Part shown: in pieces, positions 1 to 8,829 of the stretch
Position numbering within the stretch: the stretch's first letter is position 1
Layout: every line of letters begins with the position of its first letter
Assembly: GCA_036940085.1 (NCBI GenBank)
Contig: JALLBK010001124.1
Location: 1-12,176, forward strand
DNA: 12,176 bases
Source of the DNA: Discostella pseudostelligera
Lineage: Eukaryota > Bacillariophyta > Thalassiosirophyceae > Thalassiosirales > Thalassiosiraceae
Direction of reading: 5' to 3'
Translations under genes and position numbers: made by a program
The notes under the pieces: generated by a model
The model's database searches: none
The model's input: the letters and a program-made list of their open reading frames with translations, nothing else
What the model was told of the DNA's origin: nothing

Positions 1-100
1 AAATGAACGAACCATCCAGTTTCAAATTTTGAAATTGTGGAGTCATTAGAACGTTGCCTCCGGATGCAACGCACAAGTGAAAGTCAAAGAGGTTGATTTA
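1..100 (+). promoter_or_regulatory. 5' flank or leader of the formin gene
   Basis: This short stretch precedes the first in-frame ATG of the formin. It holds two tiny upstream reading frames (3-32 and 64-96). The second ends five bases before the main ATG, so it could reduce initiation if transcribed. A 7-1-7 inverted repeat (TTTCAAA / TTTGAAA) lies at 20-34. No TATA box or transcription start can be assigned, and the true promoter may lie outside the window. Confidence 0.3.
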
Positions 101-3100
101 ATGGAAAATGATATGACATCAACATCTCCACCTCTACTCGTTCCGAGGTTGTTGTGGGGAGGCGAGGAGAGTGGAAGCCTTTACAAAGTTCCATTCCACA
201 CATTTGGAACGGCCAAGAGAAGATTTCTACGGCTCAAACCATATGAAAGTCATCATATTGATGGAGGGCAAACATCTCCTTCTTGGGTCGATGTAGCATT
301 AGTCGAAGATTTCACTGAGGATTTCGCCAACCAAACACAGCATCGCATTGTGAAGGCGTCGTGTCCGCTTGCATTCATTTGGAATGATCAAAAATTATCA
401 TCGGCAGCTCCATCGTCGCCATTGAAGAAGTTGGCCGCCGCGGCTACCTTCCGTGATAGTAATAACAGCAACGATCGTGAATTGCTACTCGGGGATATTA
501 TTCAATTCATCGGTGGGAAACGGACCGTGGCATTTCGGGCGTACATTGCAAAGAAGGTACTTGGAGCATCCCACATGAATCCCAATGCTTTTCGTTGGTT
601 ACCGTCCAAAGGACATTTGACTTCTTTGTTCGGAAGAATGATGCGGGGGGCAACAGTGAGGATGATACTAAGTTGGCAACTCTGTGGAAAGATTCTATTC
701 AAATGCTGCTCGACAACGTCCGTCGTTGGGAGAGAAACGGACTCGTAGTGCCACAACAAACGCAACGAATGATATCATTTCCAATGACCAGACCCCAATG
801 GGATTCCAATTCTCATAGAGGTGCTATTTTTGAAGCTGCAAGAAGTCGAGACATTGGCACACTTCGGTGGTACTTTGAAAATGGATGCCCAGTCGACATC
901 ATGGATGCTGCTTCAGGCGACACTGTGCTCATCATTGCTTGTCGGCTAGGACATTTGGATGTGGCTCGATTTGCATTGATAGATTATCACGGTAAGCTCC
1001 CCTGAACATATTCATCAGAGTGTGTATCATAACGAATTGTTCAAATAATCATTTGTCTGCCATCCATGGATAATTTACTGCTGTTTCCCAAAGCAAAGAA
1101 TGATCCACACCCCGACTTTGGCCAGGTGAGCATACACCACGCAAGTCATGTCCGTCTTTGACGTTCGAGAAGATGGCGAAGGTCTAACCTTGATCGATTT
1201 TTCTTTCATTTTGCCAATTAGACAGCTCTGCAGGTGGCGGTATCAGCGGGGCACAAGAGGATTGTTCAGCTGCTTCTCGAAACGATGGAATCCAGCTATG
1301 CCGATAGAATTGTTACTAACCACGTGGATGAGAATGGAGAGGCTCCAATTCATGTAGCGGCTAGATGCGGTTCATCAGAAATAATGGAGTTGTTGATACT
1401 GCATGGTGCGAATCTTGGCCTAGTGGACGGGTTGGGCAAAACATGTCTTCATTGTGCATCCCAGTCTGGACACGCCTCGTGTTTGGCCTTAGCATTAGAT
1501 TCTGGTGCGGATGAATACCTTGAGGTGTTGACTCACGATGGATTTACTCCTCTCCTTTTTGCCGTGCGTTCCAACAAAACTGAGTGTGTGAAATTGCTTC
1601 TTGAATCAGGAGCGGACGTGTCCGCCGAAACAGCGAGTGGGCAAAATGTGTGGGGCTTGGCGTCCAAGCAACGCAATGACAAGATATTGGCGCTGCTAGA
1701 CCAGTATGATGACCTATCAGATGAGGATAGTTGTTACAGCCATAGCGATGGAGAAAAAAATATCTTTCATAGTTGGAAGCGATGTGCCATATCACCGACA
1801 AATCCAATGTACACACCATCCAACGCTGGGGGACTCGTATCGCCGGAGAAGCTCACTCCACCACATCCGAATGCGAAGAATGAAATAGCCTCGTTTGCTA
1901 GGAGAGCTCCCCTTCACTCGGCATTCGCCATTTCTCCCATAGTCGGGACAAACTTCCAGGTTCCTTACGATGGTCCATATCCATATACTGCGCAACAACC
2001 ACACCACTCAATATTCGAATCTCCACATCGTGGCCCCGATGATCGTTGCAGTGACCATTATCCCTCAGATGGCGGGCAATTTAATCATGGGAATGAAGCA
2101 TGGATGATTTACTTCGCAGATGATGGTTATCCATATTTCTACAATATCAACCGGAATTGGAGCACCTGGAACGATCCGAGGACTTTATCCGAACCGAAGG
2201 CAAACATCCCTCGCGAGACGCCGCTATTGCACATGAATCAGAATGGCACGAGGACTGCATCTGATGAAAGTCGGCAGTCCACTCGAATACCGCCGTTCAC
2301 TCACATCTTAACACCCACCGCTACTCGAACGCCAACTTCACCAGCAGTACCACTTAATCTGATTACAAAAATTGCTGTCGAAAATCAAGTTCACGCATCA
2401 GAGAGAACACGTGCAACAGTCGTTGGTGAGCTTATTTCTACCATCATTCCATCAACAGATCCACTTGGTGATCCTTTTCCAAGTTCAGCGGAACTAGTGG
2501 ATGCCGATTTGGAAAATGAGCCTCGGCAACAAATAAATAATCGCAACAAAGGCGCTGGTGATGAAATTGCTATTGGAATCTCGAAGCTTATAGCGTTCCG
2601 TTCTCCGTCCATCTCATCCAATTCGATCATCAATAAAGAGGAGGGCGCCGATCTGGATCAGATGGCATCATTAAGTATGGGGGCCAACGACAATTCTGGA
2701 GAACCATCACGGATTGTAGCATCGAGCGTGCTGGCAACTGCATTAGCATCGAACGTAGGCGACTTGAAGGACTCCGGCTCAACCATAGACGACNTGATCC
2801 TAAAAGTATGTTTTTGGCCCAGATTAAATCACGTTCGGCTAGAGGTGGTGTTGTTGTCCAGGCTTCGCAATCATCAGCAATTTCAACTGATAGGGCAGCT
2901 AACGACTTGAAGGACTCTGGCTCAGCCATAGATGACTTGAAAGACACTGATCCGAAGGGCATGCTTTTGGCCCAGATCAAATTACGTTCGGCTAGTGCCG
3001 GTGGTGTTGTCGAGGCATTGCAATCATCAGCATTATCGACCGAGGGGGCAGTAAACCCGAAGAACATGCTTTTGGCCCAGATCAAATCGCGCTGTTTGGA

Positions 3101-5658
3101 AACCGAACGATCCCGGTCAGCAATAGATCCGGGCGACGAGAATAGCGCTGATCCGAAGGGTATGCTTTTGGCTCACATCGAACCCCGTTCAAAGGGGATG
3201 CATGAGGCTGATCAAGAGCAATCATCAGAGCCAGCAAGCAAATTGTCAATGAATGAAGCAAGCACCACGCCTTCATGCCAAACCACAGTCGACAGTTGCT
3301 TAAGGGACTTGTCGGGAACTTCAGCCGAAAAAGAACAACCAACAGAGGACCCTGCCATGGCAAAGTACATCAAAATGAAGTCTGTCGGAATTCCAATGGA
3401 GGCTATTCTGCATAAAATGACACAAGATGGATTCGAGGCAGAGAAGGTCAATACGTTTCAATCATCAGATGCGACCGCGAGGACTTCTGATTTAAGGTCG
3501 AAGGTAAACGAAACCGCGCCAACAATGAGATCACCAAAAAGGCAGGCCAAAGAGCAATTGAAAGACACGTTGATGCAAGACGAAGATCTCAAAAAGTTTA
3601 TGCGTATGGCATCTGTTGGCGTTCCTGCGCAAGCAGTACTTCAAAAGATGAAACAGGAAGGAGTCGATAATTCAAAAATTGGTTTATTCAGCGAATTTCA
3701 TGGTATGGCGTCTTCTATAAATGCACTTCCACCACCCATAATGAACGGACAATCATCAGCCGATCATAATCCAAAGGCAATAGAAACCTCATCTCCAAAA
3801 AAGCGGTCAAAAGATCAACTGAAAAGCATCTTAATGCAAGACGAGACTGTCAAAAAGTTTATGCGAATGGCATCTGTTGGCGTCCCAGCACAAGCAGTTG
3901 CCCAGAAAATGCATCAAGAAGGTGTCGATCAGACAAATATCGATTTATTCAACGAGTTCCATGACGTTACATGTGGCAACAATAATAGTTCCTTACCACT
4001 CCTACAGAAAGGTCACGCGCCAGCATCGAAAATAGACAAGTATGCCAACATTACAAAGGAAGATCTTGCGAAAGATGATACCTTTTCCAAGTACCTTAAA
4101 ATGAAAGATGTTGGAATACCTACTGCGGCGGTTACAACAAAAATGGCGCAAGATGGAATTGATAATGAAAAGATTCACATGTTCAGCGTAGTATTTGGGC
4201 TCAAAGCATCTTCATCTTCATTATCACCCAAACTATCCCCAAAGAAGCTGTCGCCGAAGCTGCCCATGCTCCGGGAGCGCAGACGAGCTAGCAAGGCCTT
4301 GCAAAAGATCCATTGGACTGCAGTGGCGGAGGAAAAACTGCAGAACTCACTGTGGGCATCAGAGAGCATTGAGATTGATGATTCAGATATTGAGAGATTC
4401 GAGTCGTTATTTAGCGCATCCCCGACAGAGAAAGGTGGTGTGGGGCAAAAGGCTTCAATTACAAGGAAGAATAGCGTTAATACGAAGTCGTCTAGTGTGA
4501 TCGATCCCAAAAGAGCAGTGAGTCCAATTGTATTTTCCATGTTTTCTTGTCGGCCGGCCCTAATGTATCTCACTCAGATTTATGTTCTGTACTTCACAGA
4601 ACAATATTGCTATTGCATTAGCTCATTTTCGTGCATTCCCAACTTTCGACGACCTTTGCCAGGCAGTGGCGTCACTGGACGGAGCAAATCTCAACATTGA
4701 ACAATTGGCAAATTTGCAGCTCTTGCTCCCCACGCCAGAAGAGTCAAATATGCTGAAAGGCTTCGATGGGCAAAGTGACGATCTTGGGAGGGCTGAACAG
4801 TTCTTCCTCTCAGTGACGAAGGTACCTCGGTTTTCTCAAAAGTTAGCCGCCTTCAAATTCTCATTGCAGTTTGATGAACAGGTGCACTCGTTGACGTCGT
4901 CTTTACATTTGTTAGCAAAAGCATGCACCGAAGTAGTAGAGAGCAAGAAATTGGCCGGTATTCTTCGACGATTGCTTGCTATTGGAAATCTAATGAATGA
5001 ATCATGCGGCAAACCACATGCACGAGGCATCACTCTTGATTCATTGATCAAGACTGCGATAAAGAAGGGAAGTGATGGCAAAACGACGGTCATCGATCTT
5101 TTGGTAACAACGGCAATGAGTAACAACTTAGACATTGTGGACTTCTGGTCGGACACGCCCACCGTTCGAGATGCAATGAGATTCGATTTAGATGACTTTC
5201 GGCTTGTGTTGCGAGAGATACAAAATGGAGCGCAGAGTGTAGATCGGACGATTGGAGCTGAGAAAACTCAGGTTGCTTCTCAAGTTGGCTGTTCGACAGA
5301 ACAATTCGTAACACAACTGATTCCGTTTCTCGAGCGTGCAAAAGGTGATCTGGATAAAGTCAAGACATTGTTCAGCAGCGTTGAAGAGAAAGTTCAATTA
5401 TTATGCTGTTTCTTTGCGGAGGAGTCCAAAACATGCAAGGTAAGAGAGTTATCCCACATAATCGCCATTGCAGGAAGTGATTTTCTCAGTACTCATGATC
5501 TTCGCTGTTTGTTCCGAACATCCTATAAATCGATGAAGGCGAGCACAATTTTTGGGGTATTGATTGAATTCTCTCGTCTGATAGAGAAGTCCAAAGAACG
5601 TCATCTTCGAAAAGAGAAGTCACTGAAGAAGAGGGAATCGACGACAGTCAAACCATGA
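101..5658 (+). CDS. Multidomain formin: PH, ankyrin, WW, WH2-like, WASHC3-like, FH2
   Basis: Proposed exons are 101-991, 1094-1125, 1222-4517 and 4600-5658, giving about 1,760 aa. Formins nucleate and elongate unbranched actin filaments through a dimeric FH2 domain. Domains in order: PH-like (about residues 12-213; GSLYKV..RRFLRLKP at the start, CFSLVT..RTFDFF and LWKDSIQMLL at the end), about seven ankyrin repeats (239-472), WW (600-629; AWMIYF..YFYN..STWNDP), four WH2-like motifs (837-969), four WASHC3-like motifs (1021-1305) and FH2 (1337-1714; IHWTAV, DPKRA/NNIAIAL, GNLMNESCG, LDSLIK). The tail is basic. The first in-frame ATG is 101, after a stop at 47-49; ATG 113 is an alternative. No proline run longer than three separates WW from FH2, so an FH1 seems absent. 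The frame breaks once within the PH region, and an N at 2794 marks lost bases. FH2, ankyrin and WW calls are firm. PH is likely, WH2 is tentative. Confidence 0.85.
547..585 (+). other. Apparent frameshift inside the PH domain
   Basis: The PH domain is read in one frame up to GGKRTVAFRAYIAKK (ending at 556) and in another from CFSLVT..RTFDFF (starting at 586). The second frame is open from 481 and the first stays open to 748, so the switch must fall between them. The shift fits one missing base, or two extra bases. No GT..AG pair of suitable length lies between the two motifs. An assembly or sequencing error is the simplest reading, because everything downstream is intact. A real allelic lesion cannot be excluded. 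Confidence 0.65.
992..1093 (+). other. Formin intron 1 (102 bp)
   Basis: The donor is G|GTAAGC after GATTATCACG, and the acceptor is TTTCCCAAAG|CAAAG. Joining 991 to 1094 gives an Ala codon and keeps the ankyrin frame (DYH-A-KNDPH). The alternative acceptor five bases later would create an immediate stop. Confidence 0.8.
1094..1125 (+). other. Formin 32-nt microexon
   Basis: This exon is flanked by AG and GTGAGC. It encodes the remainder of an Ala codon and then KNDPHPDFGQ, which runs directly into TALQVAVSAGHKRIVQLLLE in exon 3. Together they form the G-x-TAL-x-x-A ankyrin signature, so the exon is needed to complete a repeat. Confidence 0.78.
1126..1221 (+). other. Formin intron 2 (96 bp)
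   Basis: The donor is CCAG|GTGAGC and the acceptor is GCCAATTAG|ACAGCT, preceded by a T-rich tract (TTTTTCTTTCATTTTG). Splicing in phase 0 restores an ankyrin repeat. Confidence 0.82.
2794..2794. other. Ambiguous base N, likely a short lost segment in a repeat
   Basis: Upstream of the N the coding frame follows GAC at 2791; downstream it resumes at GAT 2796 in a different frame. The paralogous copy at 2908-2951 has 11 more bases between the equivalent GAC and the final T before GAT. Losing 11 bases (2 modulo 3) accounts exactly for the change of frame. The N is best read as an unresolved gap, not a substitution. Confidence 0.8.
2796..3195 (+). repeat. Four WH2-like motifs in the formin linker
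   Basis: Four in-frame copies of a D/N-P-K-x-M-L/F-LA-Q/H-I-K/E-x-R motif begin at 2796, 2949, 3054 and 3150. The first two are embedded in a larger duplicated block containing LKDSGS(T/A)IDD and, after the motif, SSAIST or SSALST. The core MLLAQIK resembles the amphipathic helix of WH2 actin-monomer-binding motifs (R-x-x-LL-x-x-I). The usual downstream LKKV/T element is not evident, so WH2 identity is inferred. The last copy (GMLLAHIEPR) is the most divergent. Confidence 0.5.
3348..4200 (+). repeat. Four WASHC3/CCDC53-like motifs in the formin
   Basis: Four copies of a motif of about 38 residues lie at about 3348-3461, 3579-3699, 3840-3960 and 4074-4200. The pattern is D-x5-K-Y/F-x-K/R-M-x-x-VG-V/I-P-x-x-A-V/I-x-x-KM-x-x-D/E-G. 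It matches the conserved C-terminal segment of the WASH complex subunit WASHC3 (CCDC53). Copies 2 and 3 share KKFMRMASVGVPAQAV and similar upstream SPK..KEQLK / KDQLK segments, indicating a recent internal duplication with a period of roughly 260 bp. The motif's biochemical role is not established here. Confidence 0.75.
4518..4599 (+). other. Formin intron 3 (82 bp), inside the FH2 domain
   Basis: The donor is AGAGCA|GTGAGT and the acceptor is TACTTCACAG|AACAAT. Phase 0 splicing joins DPKRA to NNIAIAL, recreating the conserved FH2 core sequence. Unspliced, the frame leaves the FH2 reading and soon ends, so the domain homology fixes this intron well. Confidence 0.92.
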
Positions 5659-6145
5659 CAAAAAATGGAGGTGTTGATTGCAGCGCGGAGAGGTCCATTG
5701 TCAAATCGACTCATGCAATAGGCGTGACGCACACCCTTTAAACAATACAATATCCTTAAAATCTCTTTGACGTCAGTCTCATCGATCTCCGTCGCCGTCA
5801 TGGAGCAAAGTGACACGTGGCATCCGACTGCAACAATGATTGTACAACATGGAAGCAATCTGACACGTGGCATTCAAAAGCTACTTTGCCAGCGACTAGA
5901 TGCGACCACGTGGAAGCGATTATTACCGCCAACCTTTTTCCCGCCAAAAATAGGCCACTGGGGAAAGAAAAGACTCGGTTCGTCACAACGATGACGAACG
6001 ACGCCGATCACCAACACCATATCATAGCGGCATCGGAACAAATAATTATTCGGCCTATCGTAGCGACCATGCAATAAAGCAGTATTGGGATTGCCTCTCT
6101 CACTCTCTGTTTGGGGGCACTGTATTTACTGAGAGCCATTTCAAC
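5659..6145 (+). promoter_or_regulatory. Formin 3' end and ISN1 promoter region with G-box array
   Basis: No gene was found in this spacer. A perfect TGACGTCA (CRE-type bZIP site) lies at 5768-5775. CACGTG G-boxes lie at 5814-5819, 5864-5869 and 5907-5912; the first two sit in an identical 13-base word (TGACACGTGGCAT) exactly 50 bp apart. An E2F/DP-type site TTTCCCGCCAAA lies at 5937-5948. A CT-rich tract at about 6093-6110, roughly 40-50 bases before the ISN1 ATG, could mark the transcription start. The motifs are seen directly; factor binding is inferred. Confidence 0.6.
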
Positions 6146-8076
6146 ATGTCATTTTCATCGCGTAGAAGGAACTATCTCCTTGTTCCACACCGTCGCGATG
6201 GACTCATCGAATGGTAAGTTTGATGACGTTGTCAATGCACCATATTTATCTAGATGTAGTTAGATGTAGGTCTCGTGTGGGTATCTGTCTGCATGCTTGC
6301 TCTCGCATCTCTACACATTGTACTCCAACGCATATTGTTCCTACTATTAACAGCATGAAAAGCATGCTCATGCACAGCTTTGTGTTAGATGCACTCGATA
6401 CCACCGGCGCGGACACATTCTCCCACTTCGAAATGCTCATTGACGAGCATCGTGCCATGTCATCCCAACAACAACGTTTGCTGGACACTAATTTTGCTGC
6501 CGGATCGGATGATGGTATTTTGGGTAGTGGACATCCAACTCTAATTCCAACCCCATCACGGCTCCGGCGTCTCGTACCCAGCATTGGCAACTTCCACACC
6601 CGCCTACCATTGCGCAAGGCATTTGAGGCATACAATGCCAAATATGGGGTCACGAAACGTCGATATATATGCATATCATTCAATGAGATTCGTCATATAT
6701 TGAATCTAGCGCAAATTATTGCTATGATTCAGCCACAGGGAGAGGGAACAGCGGAGGCGTCATTGTTATTGGGCGAAATGAGGATTGATGATAAAGAGAA
6801 GGGGACATTGGCGACTGAGGTCGAGGTGCTGAATTATTCCCAACAAATGGATGATGAAAATGTATCGAACAATGAGAGTCATGAGAATAGTAATTCTCCC
6901 GACGAAGGACAAAATGAACAACAACACCCACTGTCATTTGTGCCACCTCTGCAACATCCTAGATCACGTCGACCACTCGATTATCACCAACGTACCGAAT
7001 CCGATGCGATTGAAGAAACTTTGAACCTCCTTCCCATACTACACAAACCCCTACCAGGACCGAAACTAATCTGCTTCGATGGTGATCAGACACTCTACAG
7101 TGATGGGGCCAACTTCGAAAAGTCTCCCAAATTAGCAAAATACATAAGCATGTTATTGCAACATGGTGTGACTATTGCTGTCGTCACCGCGGCTGGATAT
7201 GAATATCAAGCTGCCAAGTATGAATTACGTCTGAGTGGATTAATCGCCTACTTCAAAGAACGCAACCTTGAGAAATCTGACCTGGAGCGATTTTACATAT
7301 TTGGTGGTGAGTGCAATTATCTATTACGACTTGGACAGGATTATCATTTACATGCGGTGCGAGAGGATGGACCGGGAGGGTGGATGATATCGACCAAGTA
7401 TCTAGTGGAATCACCGGGTAATTGGTGTGAGTCGGAAATTACTAAGATTCTTGATAAGTCCGAGGCGTGCTTTCGCTCCTCATTGATCGACCAGAACATG
7501 CGTGCTACCATTATACGGAAGAAACGATCGGTGGGACTTATACCAAAAGTCGATGAGAAGATCCCACGAGAGGCATTGGATGAGACGGTATTACGCATAC
7601 AGGCGGAGTTGGAAGAGTCGAAGGTTACATTGCCATTCTGTGCTTTCAATGGCGGACGTGATGCGTGGGTGGACATAGGCAATAAGCGCGTGGGGGTGCA
7701 AGTTCTACAATCGTACCTGGGCATACCCGCCGTGGAGACATTGCATATTGGAGATCAATTCTTGTATACTGGCAATGACTTCGCGGCACGATCGGTTTGC
7801 CCTTGTGCTTGGATTACCTCACCGGAAGAAACTACATATATATTGAAGTCGATATTGAGATTAGCAGGTGTACCGTTGATTGCATCGATGAACTTAATGG
7901 TTGGGGAAGAGAATGATGGAATGGGGCAGCAGGAACAGCAACGAAACCAGGGTCGTGTGCATGGAGAGAGGATTGGAAAGAAGAAAGTAGACTTTGAAGA
8001 TGTAGGAAGGAGGACAAGTATGGTGCAGATGAATGTATATACCGGAGAATTCATAGGTAATGCGATGCCAAAATAA
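6146..8076 (+). CDS. ISN1: IMP-specific 5'-nucleotidase
   Basis: Exons are 6146-6213 and 6354-8076, giving 596 aa. The enzyme hydrolyses IMP to inosine and phosphate in purine breakdown and salvage. It belongs to the HAD-type ISN1 family. Family signatures: LLVPHRRDGLIE in exon 1, MHSFVLDAL, RLVPSIGNFHTRLPL, FNEIRHILNLAQI, the catalytic FDGDQTLY (nucleophile Asp265, acid Asp267, Thr269), VTAAGYEYQAAKYE, FGGECNYL, FNGGRDAWVDIGNK, and the metal-site GDQF..GNDF (Asp490, Asp498). ATG 6146 is chosen because exon 1 encodes the conserved N-terminus just before a GTAAGT donor. Compared with yeast ISN1 there is an insertion of about 105 residues (about 150-255), acidic and Asn/Gln-rich, immediately before the catalytic motif, and a C-terminal tail of about 65 residues. 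All key residues are present, so the enzyme is probably active. Confidence 0.93.
6214..6353 (+). other. ISN1: ISN1 intron (140 bp)
   Basis: The donor is GAATG|GTAAGT and the acceptor is CTATTAACAG|CATGAA. Joining gives IEC-MKSMLMHSFVLDAL, which aligns without gaps to the N-terminal region of known ISN1 proteins. A second AG nine bases downstream would remove three residues in frame and is a possible alternative acceptor. Confidence 0.88.
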
Positions 8077-8829
8077 ATAGTAGGTATGAATTGTCTTCTG
8101 TACATCCCTGGCGTATCACTTTATTATCTAAGTCAAGTCAGCTCGTCATGCATAATATGTTGGACAGCATCTTCTCACATCACACATCATTTTTCCATCA
8201 TCTACCCATCCCATTTCCGACGGCCGCCGACAGGAAACCAGCTGAATTCACACAACTTTAGTGATAGATATGTGAAGTGTGAGTAAATGGATATCTCTGG
8301 GTGTAACGGCGTGTCCGGAATTGAGTGGGAAGGTGTTCTCTAGGGGGCGTCGACGGCGCTCATGGTGGGCGGCATTATGTTGGAGGTAGAGAAAGAGAGA
8401 TAGAGACACATGAATCACCGTCGACGGACAGATCAATGTGTCACGGTCGACAGACAGACTGTACCTGTCCGTGACGTCAGACTCCAGTCGAGAGTCGAGA
8501 GTAGGGCTTTTGTGGAGTATTTCTTACTTTCTCGTGGGGCTTCTCTATGATCGGATGAGAGCCTTCACAAATCCACGTAGGAACCAGTCTTGAATGATGG
8601 ACCATTCATAAATATTGGCGGGAGACACACCAAATTTATTGGCCAAGAGCTCGGCGTGCAGCGAGGATGCTGTTCTCCGTTCGTCGAGAGGCGGAAGCGG
8701 AAGCACCAATAAACCCGAAGACGAAGACGAGGTCGTTCATAAGCAGCATCAATGATAATGGAACTCTATGGTATTGTGATATAAAGCCATGAATCAATAG
8801 ATGAGGTACTGTCAGGCATCATAATAACT
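8077..8829 (+). promoter_or_regulatory. Intergenic region before the secreted-protein gene
   Basis: No convincing gene on either strand. Three GTCGAC hexamers lie within about 100 bp (8349-8354, 8420-8425, 8446-8451), the second inside a perfect 10-base palindrome CCGTCGACGG (8418-8427). A perfect TGACGTCA lies at 8472-8479, followed by a short direct repeat (AGTCGAG, near 8486-8500). TTGGCGGGA at 8615-8623 is a partial reverse-strand match to the TTTCCCGCCAAA site of the other two promoter regions. The stretch nearest the ATG (about 8740-8829) shows nothing clear. The binding factors are unknown. Confidence 0.45.

Noticed and set aside
557..636. Possible 80-bp intron (AAG|GTACTT..CGGAAG|AATGAT) joining the two PH frames
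   Set aside because: It has GT..AG ends and a pyrimidine tract and restores the frame, but it would remove CFSLVT..RTFDFF, the most recognisable PH segment. A one-base frameshift fits better.
5767..6077. Overlapping small frames on both strands in the formin-ISN1 spacer
   Set aside because: They are built from the repeated G-box words and show no domain or codon pattern.
6211..6353. ISN1 starting at ATG 6211 and reading through the intron
   Set aside because: The peptide MVSLMTLSMHHIYL has no family similarity, whereas splicing at GTAAGT and AACAG recreates the conserved ISN1 N-terminus.
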